64,000 nucleotides of DNA. Source: Wenjunlia tyrosinilytica. Lineage in GTDB: Bacteria > Actinomycetota > Actinomycetes > Streptomycetales > Streptomycetaceae. This document shows positions 54,732 to 62,323 of this stretch, piece after piece. Every line of letters begins with the position of its first letter. Within the stretch, counting starts at the first letter, position 1. The notes beneath the pieces were generated by a model that saw only the letters and a program-made list of their open reading frames with translations, was not told the DNA's origin and did not search any database. Position numbers and translations under genes: made by a program. Location: the NCBI RefSeq assembly GCF_014646055.1, contig NZ_BMMS01000008.1, forward strand, positions 124,001 through 188,000, in the 5' to 3' direction.

Positions 54732-56132
54732 TCAACTTCCCGCTTCGTCGGCTTCCTTCAGGGCCTGCTCGATCTGCTCGTTCGTGCGTTGCTGGCTGCC
54801 GTGGATGACCTTGGCGTAGAACCGGAAGAGGACGGCGATGCTGTGGCCCGCTCGGCGGGCGACCTCGGCGGGAGCGACGCCGGAGTTGAGCCAGAGGGAG
54901 ACGCCAGCGTGACGCAGGGAATACGGCACCTCGGCGAGGGGCGTCTTGCACTCCCGAGGGCTGAGCACCGCCAGCCGGGCCGCTTTCCAGATCTCTCCGT
55001 ACTCCTTGGACAGCACATGCCCGCCACGGTGGGCGCGAAAGAGTCGGCCGTCGTCAGCGACCCCGTACTCCGTCAGGTGCTCGCGGAGCGTGGCCACCAG
55101 CACGGGCGGAATCGGTACCGGACGGGTCGCCTTCCTGGCCCGCCGCTTCAGACCCCGCGAGTCGAACGACTCCCCGGAATCCGTCCAGCCCGAGCCAACA
55201 CGGGGAGTGCTGTCGGCGAGGAGTAGTTCGCCCCACCCCGACTCGGGCAGGGTGCACGCGTTCAGGCTCAGCGCGGTCACCTCTGCCGGTCGCATCCCCG
55301 CGTAGTACAGGCAGCCGAAGAAGGCGCGAAGATGCCAACCGCGCCTACCTTGACGACCAACAGCGGCGATCAGCTTCTTTGCAAGGCGGGGCCCAGGGAC
55401 GTAGCGGAAGTCGATTTCGTCGTCTGTCTCCGGTGCTTCCCAGTCCACCGTCCCCAGCGGCACCGAGCCCAGTAGCTGGCGTTCCACTGCGTATCGCAGG
55501 GCGTTGCTCAGCACGGTGAGCTTGCGGTGGATCGTGTTCGGGGCGGCGGTCTTGCCGTCGAGCCGCAGGGACAGCGCCTCCAGGGCGTTGCGTACGACGG
55601 CAGGAGTGTTGAAGTCGCTCACCTTCAGGGACTTCCGCCCTATCCATTCGAGAGCAGCCTTGATCTCGGCCGGAGGCGTCTCGGCCTCACAACGCGGCCT
55701 CAACTTGCCGTCATCGCCAACGCTGAACCGGAAGGCCCAGGAGTACAAGGCCGTCCGCAGTACAGACGGATCGGGGCCGCCGCGCTTGTCCGCCACCAGA
55801 GCCGGTGTGACCGTCGCCAGGGCATCAGCGATACCCGCCCGGTGCTTCGCCGACGCCTTCGGCCACTTCATCGCAGCGTATGCGCGGGCATGCGCGAACC
55901 ACGTAGGCGACTGCATCGCGTGCAGCTCGGAACTCGGCAGGCCGGTCGCAACGTCGAACTGTTCGCGGTTGCGGAGCGCAGTCATCAGCTCTGCAAGGCG
56001 CCCCTCCGCCTGAGCCTTGATCCTGAAGCTCTTTGCATGGGGCTGGGGTCCCACGCGCCAGCGGACCTGATACGGCTTGGACCGGTCCTCTCGGTGGCGA
56101 ATGCTCCAGATCTTCACGTCGTAGGTCAGCAC
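54732..56132 (-). CDS. int: AICE tyrosine site-specific integrase
   Basis: A 466-residue tyrosine recombinase that integrates the element into tRNA-Ser(UGA) and, with Xis, excises it. The C-terminal catalytic domain has Arg in AGMRPAEVTAL (about 280), the SLRHAGVSLWL box (Arg-His about 404), His in RAGHS and the nucleophile Tyr in FRFYAKVI (about 438). An N-terminal SAM-like arm and core-binding region precede it. The GTG at 56132 overlaps the xis stop by 7 nt, with GAGGAAA upstream, so int is translated with xis. It points toward the tRNA, 1.1 kb away with two small genes between. Confidence 0.93.
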   Translation of the reverse strand: MLTYDVKIWSIRHREDRSKPYQVRWRVGPQPHAKSFRIKAQAEGRLAELMTALRNREQFDVATGLPSSELHAMQSPTWFAHARAYAAMKWPKASAKHRAGIADALATVTPALVADKRGGPDPSVLRTALYSWAFRFSVGDDGKLRPRCEAETPPAEIKAALEWIGRKSLKVSDFNTPAVVRNALEALSLRLDGKTAAPNTIHRKLTVLSNALRYAVERQLLGSVPLGTVDWEAPETDDEIDFRYVPGPRLAKKLIAAVGRQGRRGWHLRAFFGCLYYAGMRPAEVTALSLNACTLPESGWGELLLADSTPRVGSGWTDSGESFDSRGLKRRARKATRPVPIPPVLVATLREHLTEYGVADDGRLFRAHRGGHVLSKEYGEIWKAARLAVLSPRECKTPLAEVPYSLRHAGVSLWLNSGVAPAEVARRAGHSIAVLFRFYAKVIHGSQQRTNEQIEQALKEADEAGS

Positions 56133-56323
56133 GCCGTTTCCTCGCAGTTGGCAAACCAGGCGTCGAGTTCGGAGCGGCGAACGCGGATTTGGCCGTTCGG
56201 CAGCTTGAGGCACTTCGGCCCCTTGCCGCGTGCCCGCATGCGGTAGAAGGCCGCCCGCGACATGCGCAGCTCGGCGAGGACTTCGGGCAGCTTGAGCGTC
56301 TGGTTGCGCCCAGGCGTGGTCAT
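56126..56323 (-). CDS. xis: Excisionase / AlpA-type HTH protein
   Basis: A 65-residue MerR-like winged-helix protein that bends attachment DNA for excision. LPEVLAELRMSRAAFYRMRARG is the recognition region and LPNGQIRVRRSELDAWF the conserved wing and end. The ATG at 56323 overlaps the rep stop (ATGA) and has GGGGAGG at good spacing; the ATG two codons upstream abuts that site too closely. The stop overlaps the int start. Confidence 0.9.
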   Translation of the reverse strand: MTTPGRNQTLKLPEVLAELRMSRAAFYRMRARGKGPKCLKLPNGQIRVRRSELDAWFANCEETAC

Positions 56324-57777
56324 CGCCATTCCTCCCCTTCGTGCTTGAGCTGGAGAGCCATGGCGCTTTCGCGGCGGACGGTTTCGGCTAGGAGTTCTTC
56401 GCCGGGGCTGTAGCCCGAGGCGAGGTAGCGCCAGTCCGAGTGGACGAGGGTGGTCGCGTCGCTCGGCTCCGGGAGCTCCAGGCGTTTGCGGGTCTGCTCG
56501 GTGCGCCAGGCACGGCGGATCTCCCGGAGCGCGCCGAGCGTTGTCGAGTAGCGGCGGGACTTGGTCGAGAAGTGGCCTCGGAAGCCGAGCATGTGGGCCC
56601 ACTTCCAGAGCTTGAGATCGGCGAACTCGGGGAGTCGGCCGAGGTCCCAGCAGGTGCGGATCATCTGCCGGACATGGCGTTCCACCGCCAGGCAGGCCAG
56701 CGATTCAGCCATGCCGGTACCGCCGCAGGACCGGCATTCGATCGGGTCGCCGTCGAAGACGGGAGTGGTCATCCCGCGTCCGTTGCACAGGTGGCAGTAC
56801 AGGGAGCGGTCGACCGTGCCGGAGCCCTCGGCGCCCTTGGTGGCGTACTTCGCGACGTAGGCCGCAACGGCGCGGTCGGTCAGGTCGGAATCCGCGGTGG
56901 CCCCCGCGATCTCGCGTACGTCGATCTGGCGTCCCCAGCGCAGTTCCCGCACGCCGACCGTGTCCGACTCGACCGTGAGCACGACGCGGGCCGCCGCCGA
57001 CTCGATGGCGTCGGTCAGCAGCTCGGCCGTTGCCCAGGCGGGTGGGGGCGCCGTTGAGCCCTGCGGGCCGTCGAGGCGGACCACGGCGTGGAAGTGGACC
57101 AGGCCGCGTTTCTGGTATTCGGCGACCTTCGCGAAGGAGAGCCGCAGAACGTTGGCCAGCTCCTTCTGAGCCAGTCCCGCGCGGGCAGCGATCTCCCGCC
57201 GCAGGAATGTGGTGAAGCGTGCCCACAGGGCTCCGGCGTGTGCGTTGAACAGGACTGCGCCGCAGTAGTCGTACGTCTGCGGATCCACCGGCGTGCCAAG
57301 GGTCGAGTCATCGGCGGTGTGGCTCTCACCGCAGCGGCAGGGCAGGAGCTTGCCCGTCGCAGTGGTCGGGCGGTTGTGGACCCGGCCGAACGAGGGCGCG
57401 GTGAGGGTCGCGAAGACGCGCGGGTGGGCGCGGACCGTTTCGGGCACGGCCTTCCCGCCCGTAAGCCCAGCCTTGATCAGTTGGTACGTGTCGGCGGCGT
57501 ACAGGCGGGAGCAGGCGGGGCAGCGGGTGGCGCGTCGGTTTCCGCATGCGACCAGGAGGCGGCCGGTCGGTTCGTCGGCGGTGCTGTAGGCGTGCAGCAC
57601 GTCACGAGTCGCGGCGTCGAGGGTCACCGTCGAGCCGACGAGCTGTATCGGACGGGTGCAGCCGCCGACGCGTTCGACCTGTTCGCGGACACGGTCGAAG
57701 CGATCGAGGTTGGCCAGCTCGATCAGATCCCGGAGGTAGGGACTGACGACCTGACGCAGGTCGAGAGGGGCTGTCAT
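56320..57777 (-). CDS. RepSA-like rolling-circle replication initiator
   Basis: A 485-residue initiator allowing autonomous replication of the excised AICE. Segments include a zinc-finger-like CPACSRLYAADTYQL, the HUH metal motif in GLVHFHAVVRLDG (about 229), a later CHLCNGRG / CRSCGGTG zinc ribbon, and VAAYVAKYATKG with the expected catalytic Tyr. The ATG at 57777 has GGAAGGA upstream. The first pSAM2-type feature is its overlap with xis at the stop. The 137 bp upstream to the DUF2637 gene contain no gene. Confidence 0.9.
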   Translation of the reverse strand: MTAPLDLRQVVSPYLRDLIELANLDRFDRVREQVERVGGCTRPIQLVGSTVTLDAATRDVLHAYSTADEPTGRLLVACGNRRATRCPACSRLYAADTYQLIKAGLTGGKAVPETVRAHPRVFATLTAPSFGRVHNRPTTATGKLLPCRCGESHTADDSTLGTPVDPQTYDYCGAVLFNAHAGALWARFTTFLRREIAARAGLAQKELANVLRLSFAKVAEYQKRGLVHFHAVVRLDGPQGSTAPPPAWATAELLTDAIESAAARVVLTVESDTVGVRELRWGRQIDVREIAGATADSDLTDRAVAAYVAKYATKGAEGSGTVDRSLYCHLCNGRGMTTPVFDGDPIECRSCGGTGMAESLACLAVERHVRQMIRTCWDLGRLPEFADLKLWKWAHMLGFRGHFSTKSRRYSTTLGALREIRRAWRTEQTRKRLELPEPSDATTLVHSDWRYLASGYSPGEELLAETVRRESAMALQLKHEGEEWR

Positions 57778-57914
57778 TGTGGGTGCTGTCCTTCCGTGGT
57801 TCGGGAGGGCACCCCGGGCAGGAACGAGTTGGCTTGGCGGCTGTTCGGTTCCTGCTCGGGGCATGACGACATGGCCTGATGGCGGGTCGTGGAAGCGCCG
57901 GCGGTGCGGCGGTG

Positions 57915-58610
57915 TCAGCCGGTCGCGAGCTGGGCGTGAACGGCGTCGGCCAGGGCGGGGGCGACGCCGAGCCGTGTGCGCAGTTGGGCAGGGGTGATCT
58001 GCTGTCCATGGCGGTCGTGGTGCTCGGCGGCGATGCGACGGGCCGCCTTGAGCAGCGGATCCGGTGCGGTCATGGGCGCGGCATCGGGAGCGCTCGCCGA
58101 AGTCGGAGCCTGGGCGGGGACGGGCGTGGGCTCCGTCGTTCGGGTTGTTGCGGGAACGTGCTCGGGGGCAGGCGTGCCCGAGGCGTGCAGGTGGCGCAGA
58201 AGCGCGGGGCCGACCTTCCCCCAGCCCAACAGCAGGAGAGGGGCGACGGTGTCCAGCGCGGCGCGGCCGTAGTGTCCTGCGGTGATTGGTTCGGCGACGT
58301 TCAGGGCCAGGGTGAGAAGGCCGCACAGGTGCATCAGGCGGGTTGCGGGCTTCAGTTCAGCTTCCGGCACACCTCGCACCGACAGGTGGTGCAGCGCCAC
58401 CAGGAGCCCGATCACGGACAGGTCCACCATCGGGGCGACGAGCGGGGCTATCGGCTGTGGGATGCCGAGGCGCAGGGCCAGGGCCCAGACGTTGCCGAAG
58501 GAGAAGACGAAGGCCAGAGCGGCGATGACCGCCATGACCGCGGTGATGGTGTGCCGGGTGAACCGGTCGTGCCCGGCCCCGTTGGGCGGTGAGGCGGTCA
58601 TCGCGGCCAT
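57915..58610 (-). CDS. DUF2637 membrane protein (Spd-like)
   Basis: A 231-residue protein with four hydrophobic helices in the N-terminal 135 residues (AVMAVIAALAFVFSFGNVWAL, APMVDLSVIGLLVALH, LCGLLTLALNVAEPITAG, ALDTVAPLLLLGWG), a Pro/Thr/Ala-rich linker and a small C-terminal helical domain (about 180-230). DUF2637 proteins recur next to Tra in AICEs and plasmids and are thought to assist intramycelial spread, the Spd function. It lies 35 bp after the tra gene. Confidence 0.85.
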   Translation of the reverse strand: MAAMTASPPNGAGHDRFTRHTITAVMAVIAALAFVFSFGNVWALALRLGIPQPIAPLVAPMVDLSVIGLLVALHHLSVRGVPEAELKPATRLMHLCGLLTLALNVAEPITAGHYGRAALDTVAPLLLLGWGKVGPALLRHLHASGTPAPEHVPATTRTTEPTPVPAQAPTSASAPDAAPMTAPDPLLKAARRIAAEHHDRHGQQITPAQLRTRLGVAPALADAVHAQLATG

Positions 58611-58645
58611 GAGGCGTACTCCTTTCTCTCAGGTGGGGGCGTGCT

Positions 58646-60031
58646 CTAGGAGGCGGGCACATTGGTGGCGTCCTTGGACAGCGGTGGACCGGGGAGCATC
58701 CGGGACAGCAGTTCCACCGGATCGGCTGTCAGGCGAGCGGTATTGGCCGCGACCGTGGCCGCGTCGGCGTCCGCCACGTACGGCATGCGGACCCGTGTGA
58801 AGCCCGCCCGCCCCTGGGAGACCATCGAGGCGACCCCGACGTAAGCCGGGTCCTGGAGGTTGATCGGGTTGGCGTCCGGCCAGTTCCGGATGTCCTCCCC
58901 CAGAGCGGCAACAGCCGCCTCAGCGGTTTTCTGGGCAAAGGACAACCCCACCGGGCACACGTCCCGGATGAAGGTGGGTATCGCGTCACCGGTCGCCTTC
59001 TGGGTGGCCAGGATGACCACGATGCCGACCGAACGGCCCTTCTTGACCAGGTCCTCCACGAGCCGGGCGTTCTCCGCCGACAGCGCGGCAAGTCGCTTGG
59101 TGGCGGCGTCGCTGCCCTTGTAGTCGCGGAAGTACGTGTGCGCCTCGTCAATGATCAGGACCACGAGCGGCCAGGCAGCAGAGGGGCCGACGTGCCACAT
59201 GTTCGCCACACCCAGCAGGCGCCGGACGTTCGAGGAGCGCTCGCGCCGCAATTCGACCAGCTTCTTGAACAAGCCGTTCGCATGGGCCAGATCGTCACCG
59301 ACGAAGGCAAAGCACCGCTTGACCATGTCGGCGTAGTCGCCCTCGTCCGCTGTGGAGACCTTCCCGTCCGCTACGGCGAACTGCATCGCGTCAGAGGGCG
59401 CCATGCGGCAGACGAGGCCGTTGATCAGGCTCGTCTTCCCGTAGCCGGGCAGGCCCGCGACGGTGATGCCGGGGATGTTCGCCATCCGCAGCGCGACCGC
59501 TTCGGCGTACTCGTCCACCCCCAGGTCCCACGACCCCAGATCCTCCGGCGCCTGTCCACTCGGCCGAAGCGTCGTGGGAAGCGTCAGGGGATCCGAGCGC
59601 ACTGCCCGGATGCGAAGCCTCCCCGGGGCCAGGGGCGTGACCGAGACACGCGCGCACCGCCAGGCGTTGGCCAGGTGAGGCGCCGCCTTCTGCATCTCAT
59701 CGAGCCCCACCCGAGGGAGCGTGTTCGTCGTGACGATGACGCCATAGCGGTCAACCGCCGTCTTGATCGTCGGCGTCAGCTCGCGAGGTTGGGGAGTCTG
59801 CCCCTGCTTCGTGGTCAGCGACGCCAGCAGCGTTGGCGTCCTGTCGGTCACCGACAGCCCTTGCATCTTCGCCAGCCGGGTCCAGCCGCGCCGGATACGG
59901 AACGCCTGCCGGATGCTCGCCCGCGTCTCCCGGTCCGCCGCTATGTAGCGGGCGAGCGAAACCAGGTGGATGAGGGCGAGGGCCGCCCCGACGATGATCG
60001 GGGCGACCTCCACAACGTGCTCTGGATTCAC
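58646..60031 (-). CDS. FtsK/SpoIIIE-type conjugative DNA translocase (TraSA-like)
   Basis: A 461-residue motor that moves double-stranded element DNA between hyphae. An N-terminal membrane segment (IIVGAALALIHLVSLAR) precedes the ATPase, with Walker A AGLPGYGKTSL (about 193-203), Walker B LVVLIIDEAH (about 288) and an ILATQKATGDAIP sensor region. The GTG start overlaps the upstream small gene as GTGA. Streptomyces transfer needs only such a Tra protein plus a cis-acting clt locus. Confidence 0.92.
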   Translation of the reverse strand: MNPEHVVEVAPIIVGAALALIHLVSLARYIAADRETRASIRQAFRIRRGWTRLAKMQGLSVTDRTPTLLASLTTKQGQTPQPRELTPTIKTAVDRYGVIVTTNTLPRVGLDEMQKAAPHLANAWRCARVSVTPLAPGRLRIRAVRSDPLTLPTTLRPSGQAPEDLGSWDLGVDEYAEAVALRMANIPGITVAGLPGYGKTSLINGLVCRMAPSDAMQFAVADGKVSTADEGDYADMVKRCFAFVGDDLAHANGLFKKLVELRRERSSNVRRLLGVANMWHVGPSAAWPLVVLIIDEAHTYFRDYKGSDAATKRLAALSAENARLVEDLVKKGRSVGIVVILATQKATGDAIPTFIRDVCPVGLSFAQKTAEAAVAALGEDIRNWPDANPINLQDPAYVGVASMVSQGRAGFTRVRMPYVADADAATVAANTARLTADPVELLSRMLPGPPLSKDATNVPAS

Positions 60032-60231
60032 TTGCCGCCTTCCTTGCCGTAGAGGAAATGGAACAGCGCTATGTGCAGCTCAAGCAGGTCAGCCCCGACG
60101 ACGAGCGGCGGGTAACCGTGGGCCTGGAGCACTTTCGCCACGTTGGACACGAGGCCGAATGTGAACCGGGGATCGGAGTCCCCCTCTGACCGGGCGACGG
60201 GGTAAGCGCGCTGCGGCGCAGGCGGAGTCAC
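60028..60231 (-). CDS. Small AICE protein, function unknown
   Basis: A 67-residue protein with no membrane segment: a polar head, then GLVSNVAKVLQAHGYPPLVVG and an amphipathic helix DLLELHIALFHFLYG. Both ends overlap neighbouring genes by 4 nt (GTGA), so it is an integral part of the transfer operon between the SCO3933-like gene and tra. Similar short proteins occupy this slot in other AICEs. Confidence 0.75.
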   Translation of the reverse strand: MTPPAPQRAYPVARSEGDSDPRFTFGLVSNVAKVLQAHGYPPLVVGADLLELHIALFHFLYGKEGGK

Positions 60232-60563
60232 TTGACCAGCTCCAGGCCCTCAGCCCGGTAGGACAGGCCAGAGTTGACCTGGTCCCCGAACACGTTCGCC
60301 CATGGACTCGCGATGAGCTTGACGGGACGAACCGTCATCCCCGGAGCCAGCCCCTCCGGCAGACCCGGTTCAGCCACGGTGATCTTCAGAACCTGAGCCT
60401 GACCGCCCGAGGTCTCCAGCAGGTTGACGATGTACATCGCCGCCCCCGTCGCCCGGTCGGTAGCGACCTCCCCTGTCTCCTGGTTCTTGACCTTCGGCAC
60501 GGGCAGCGTCGCGATCATGAACAGGGACTCGCTGACGTCCACTCGCGCAAACGGCTTAGCCAC
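60228..60563 (-). CDS. SCO3933-like AICE protein
   Basis: A 111-residue soluble, beta-rich protein resembling those annotated from memory as the SCO3933 family regulatory protein, a regular first gene of AICE transfer operons. Visible are a FARVDVSESLFMIATLPV opening and a MTVRPVKLIASPWANVFGD core. The GTG at 60563 has GAGGAGAAG upstream; the frame is open to 60608. No catalytic motif. As the first gene behind the GntR-facing promoter, it should be directly controlled by that repressor. Confidence 0.75.
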   Translation of the reverse strand: MAKPFARVDVSESLFMIATLPVPKVKNQETGEVATDRATGAAMYIVNLLETSGGQAQVLKITVAEPGLPEGLAPGMTVRPVKLIASPWANVFGDQVNSGLSYRAEGLELVK

Positions 60564-60613
60564 TTCTCTTCTCCTCGTCTCACCGGTCGCTCGTTCGACC
60601 GGACTCAAGTAGT

Positions 60614-60663
60614 ACCTAGCTGACCTAGCTATGTCAACCCAAGCTAGCTATTAGATCTAGGTT
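60614..60663. promoter_or_regulatory. Candidate GntR (KorSA-like) operators
   Basis: In the 143-bp divergent gap, ACCTAGCT occurs twice in tandem (60614, 60623), followed by AAGCTAGCTATTAGATCTAGGTT (60641-60663), which contains the CTAG core twice more and an inverted AGATCTAGGT copy. The stretch is strikingly AT-rich for this genome. It covers the expected promoter of the leftward operon. Confidence 0.6.
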
Positions 60664-60694
60664 GGATGGGTGTGCTGGGTGTGCTAACGCGGGC

Positions 60695-60700
60695 TATCCT
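60695..60700 (+). promoter_or_regulatory. -10 hexamer TATCCT, leaderless start of the GntR gene
   Basis: TATCCT ends 6 nt before the ATG at 60707 with no ribosome-binding site between. Confidence 0.6.
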
Positions 60701-60706
60701 CGGCCC

Positions 60707-61135
60707 ATGAAGCTGCCGACCGACGACTCACGCCCGCCGTACCTGCTGGCGGCCGATGTGTTGCGGCAAGAGATCACATCCGGCCGGATCAAGCCGGGCG
60801 ACCGCCTACCGTCCGCGCGTGAGCTGGAAGAACGCTTCGGCATCGCGAACATGACCGTCCGCAGTGCCCTTCGCGTCCTGCGCGAAGAAGGGCTGATCTA
60901 CTCCGTTCAAGGACGTGGCAGCTACGTCCGCAACGCTCCGGAGAAGGCCGGAGGCGAAATTGACACGGCCGCCGGCCCCGAGTCGGCGAACGCGGCGACT
61001 GCCGAGCCGGGCGCGGAGTGGAGCGAGGTCATGGACCTGCTGAACACAACTCTCCAGCAGGTCAAGAGCCTCAGCGATCGGGTTGCCGAGGTGGAGTCGG
61101 AGTTGACACGGATACGGCGGCAAGAGCCTCGCTGA
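60707..61135 (+). CDS. GntR-family regulator (KorSA-like)
   Basis: A 142-residue GntR-type winged-helix protein (about 10-75: YLLAADVLRQEITSGRIKPG, LPSARELEERFGIANMTVRS, GLIYSVQGRGSYV). Instead of an effector domain it ends in a short coiled coil (LLNTTLQQVKSLSDRVAEVE, about 112-131). KorSA of pSAM2 is such a protein and represses transfer. It starts leaderless at 60707 and diverges from the transfer operon across repeated CTAG-core sites. Its 3' end overlaps a small gene on the other strand. Confidence 0.88.
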   Translation: MKLPTDDSRPPYLLAADVLRQEITSGRIKPGDRLPSARELEERFGIANMTVRSALRVLREEGLIYSVQGRGSYVRNAPEKAGGEIDTAAGPESANAATAEPGAEWSEVMDLLNTTLQQVKSLSDRVAEVESELTRIRRQEPR

Positions 61136-61235
61136 CCACGGTGAGCCTGTCCTCCAGGTCGGCGATCTCGCCCCCGATCTGCGCAAGCAGTGCCTTGACC
61201 GCTGCAAGGCCGCTCGTCATGTCGTTCAACTGCAC
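61071..61235 (-). CDS. Small coiled-coil protein overlapping the GntR gene end
   Basis: A 54-residue frame from the GTG at 61235 (ATG alternative at 61220) encodes a regular amphipathic helix, SGLAAVKALLAQIGGEIADL and EDRLTVVSEALAAVS, with strong codon bias up to the 65-bp overlap with the GntR coding sequence. AAAGG lies 7 nt before the GTG. Its heptad pattern resembles the coiled-coil tail of the GntR protein, so the two might hetero-associate. It could still be a chance antisense frame. Confidence 0.45.
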   Translation of the reverse strand: MQLNDMTSGLAAVKALLAQIGGEIADLEDRLTVVSEALAAVSVSTPTPPRQPDR

Positions 61236-61519
61236 CCCGTGCCTTTCGTGCCGTTCTTCCGGGCCGCGCTTGTATCGAGCCGTCAGAAGCGCCTTGCTTC
61301 CGCCGGACGTGAGCCCACAACACCGCATGAAGTTGGTTTTGGTCCGGCCGCGTATCGGCGATAGAGACCGGCGTCTTTCTCCAGGAGGGCCCGCGCACTC
61401 ATACACCGTCAGCCCTCGGGTGGACTGCGCGACCTGGTGAGCTGTCCTCGCCGGAACGTCGCAGCGGCGCTGGAACAGTGCCGACGTGGACGCGTTCAAA
61501 CTTTCTCTACTGGATCAAG

Positions 61520-61569
61520 GCGACCCGCTTGCGCGGGTCGCGCGCGCGGGCGGCTGGGTCGCCGCCCGC
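61520..61569. repeat. Two adjacent perfect hairpins
   Basis: GCGACCCGC pairs with GCGGGTCGC (61520-61541, 4-nt loop), then GCGGGCGGC pairs with GCCGCCCGC (61546-61569, 6-nt loop). They lie in the non-coding part of the AICE. Confidence 0.7.
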
Positions 61570-62070
61570 TCCTGTCTACCGCCCCGCTTGGCGGCGCCCC
61601 CTCCACTCCGCGCGCAGATCGGCAACGGTTCGGGGTGATCAGCGCAGAAGCGCCGAACAGCCCACGCAGGCCCGCATCAGCCCGTGGTGCGACTGCACGA
61701 CGAGCAGGCATCACCGGAGGCGCACCGACACCAGGGCTGCGGCCTACGAATCCGCGGTGACCCCTGACGTCCACCGAACCGACCGGCCGCAGGCGACAAC
61801 AGCCCGGCGTCCACGTCGAGCGGGTAGCGGGTTGGGTTGAGTTCAAGGCCCAGATCACGGCGGAGACTTGGGAGCCGTACCCGGCGACGGGGCACGCCAG
61901 CCGGACATGCCGCCTTGTGGTCACTACGTGTGCCGTACCCGGCATGCGGCCCTCGCCTCGCGCCGTGGTCCCTTGGCTGTGGTCCCGCAGAACCACTCTG
62001 ACCAACACCATCGCCACTCTCCTTCGCTTGTCTCAACGGCGGAGCCAGCAACCACGCCCGAACAGGCGTG

Positions 62071-62158
62071 CGTCAGGCCCCGGTACCATCGGCACCGGGG
62101 TCCTGACGGGATCCCAACCGGACCACCCCGAGCTTTCCAGGGCCAAGGGGTGGTCCGG
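62071..62158. repeat. Two further long hairpins, one with a single bulge
   Basis: CGTCAGGCCCCGGT (62071-62084) pairs with 62094-62108 over 14 bp with one bulged base; CCGGACCACCCC (62118-62129) pairs perfectly with GGGGTGGTCCGG (62147-62158). They may be a transcription barrier, a single-strand origin or part of clt. Confidence 0.65.
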
Positions 62159-62233
62159 CTTTCGTGTCTGCGCTTGTTGTCGGTCAGAGCGACAGCGGGG
62201 CGCCCCCACGGTCGCGCGCTTGATCGGCGGCCC

Positions 62234-62323
62234 TCAACAACATGGATCGCTCATTCGCGCCAGTAGCACCATGACCGCCACGCACACGGCCGCGTAGAGG
62301 AGCACCGCAAGCCACTGCCTCAT
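62234..62323 (-). CDS. 29-residue single-helix membrane peptide
   Basis: The ATG at 62323 overlaps the stop of the ATP-binding protein gene (ATGA). The peptide starts MRQWLAVLLYAAVCVAVMVL and ends LARMSDPCC: one membrane helix with Trp/Arg at the start and two terminal Cys. The coupling, codon use and clean helix argue for a real gene, missed by length cut-offs. Role unknown; it might tether or signal to the ATPase encoded just upstream. Confidence 0.55.
   Translation of the reverse strand: MRQWLAVLLYAAVCVAVMVLLARMSDPCC

Larger units (their letters stand above)
61236..62233. other. About 1 kb of structured non-coding AICE DNA
   Basis: No convincing gene lies here: frames on both strands have weak codon bias. 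One minus-strand frame (ATG at 62011, AAGGAG 7 nt upstream) opens well but reads as low-quality protein, and a plus-strand frame near 61825-61930 reads protein-like without a start, so decayed genes are possible. The region contains hairpin pairs at 61520-61569 and 62071-62158 and a 12-bp direct repeat, GCCGTACCCGGC, at 61874 and 61932. Confidence 0.5.
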
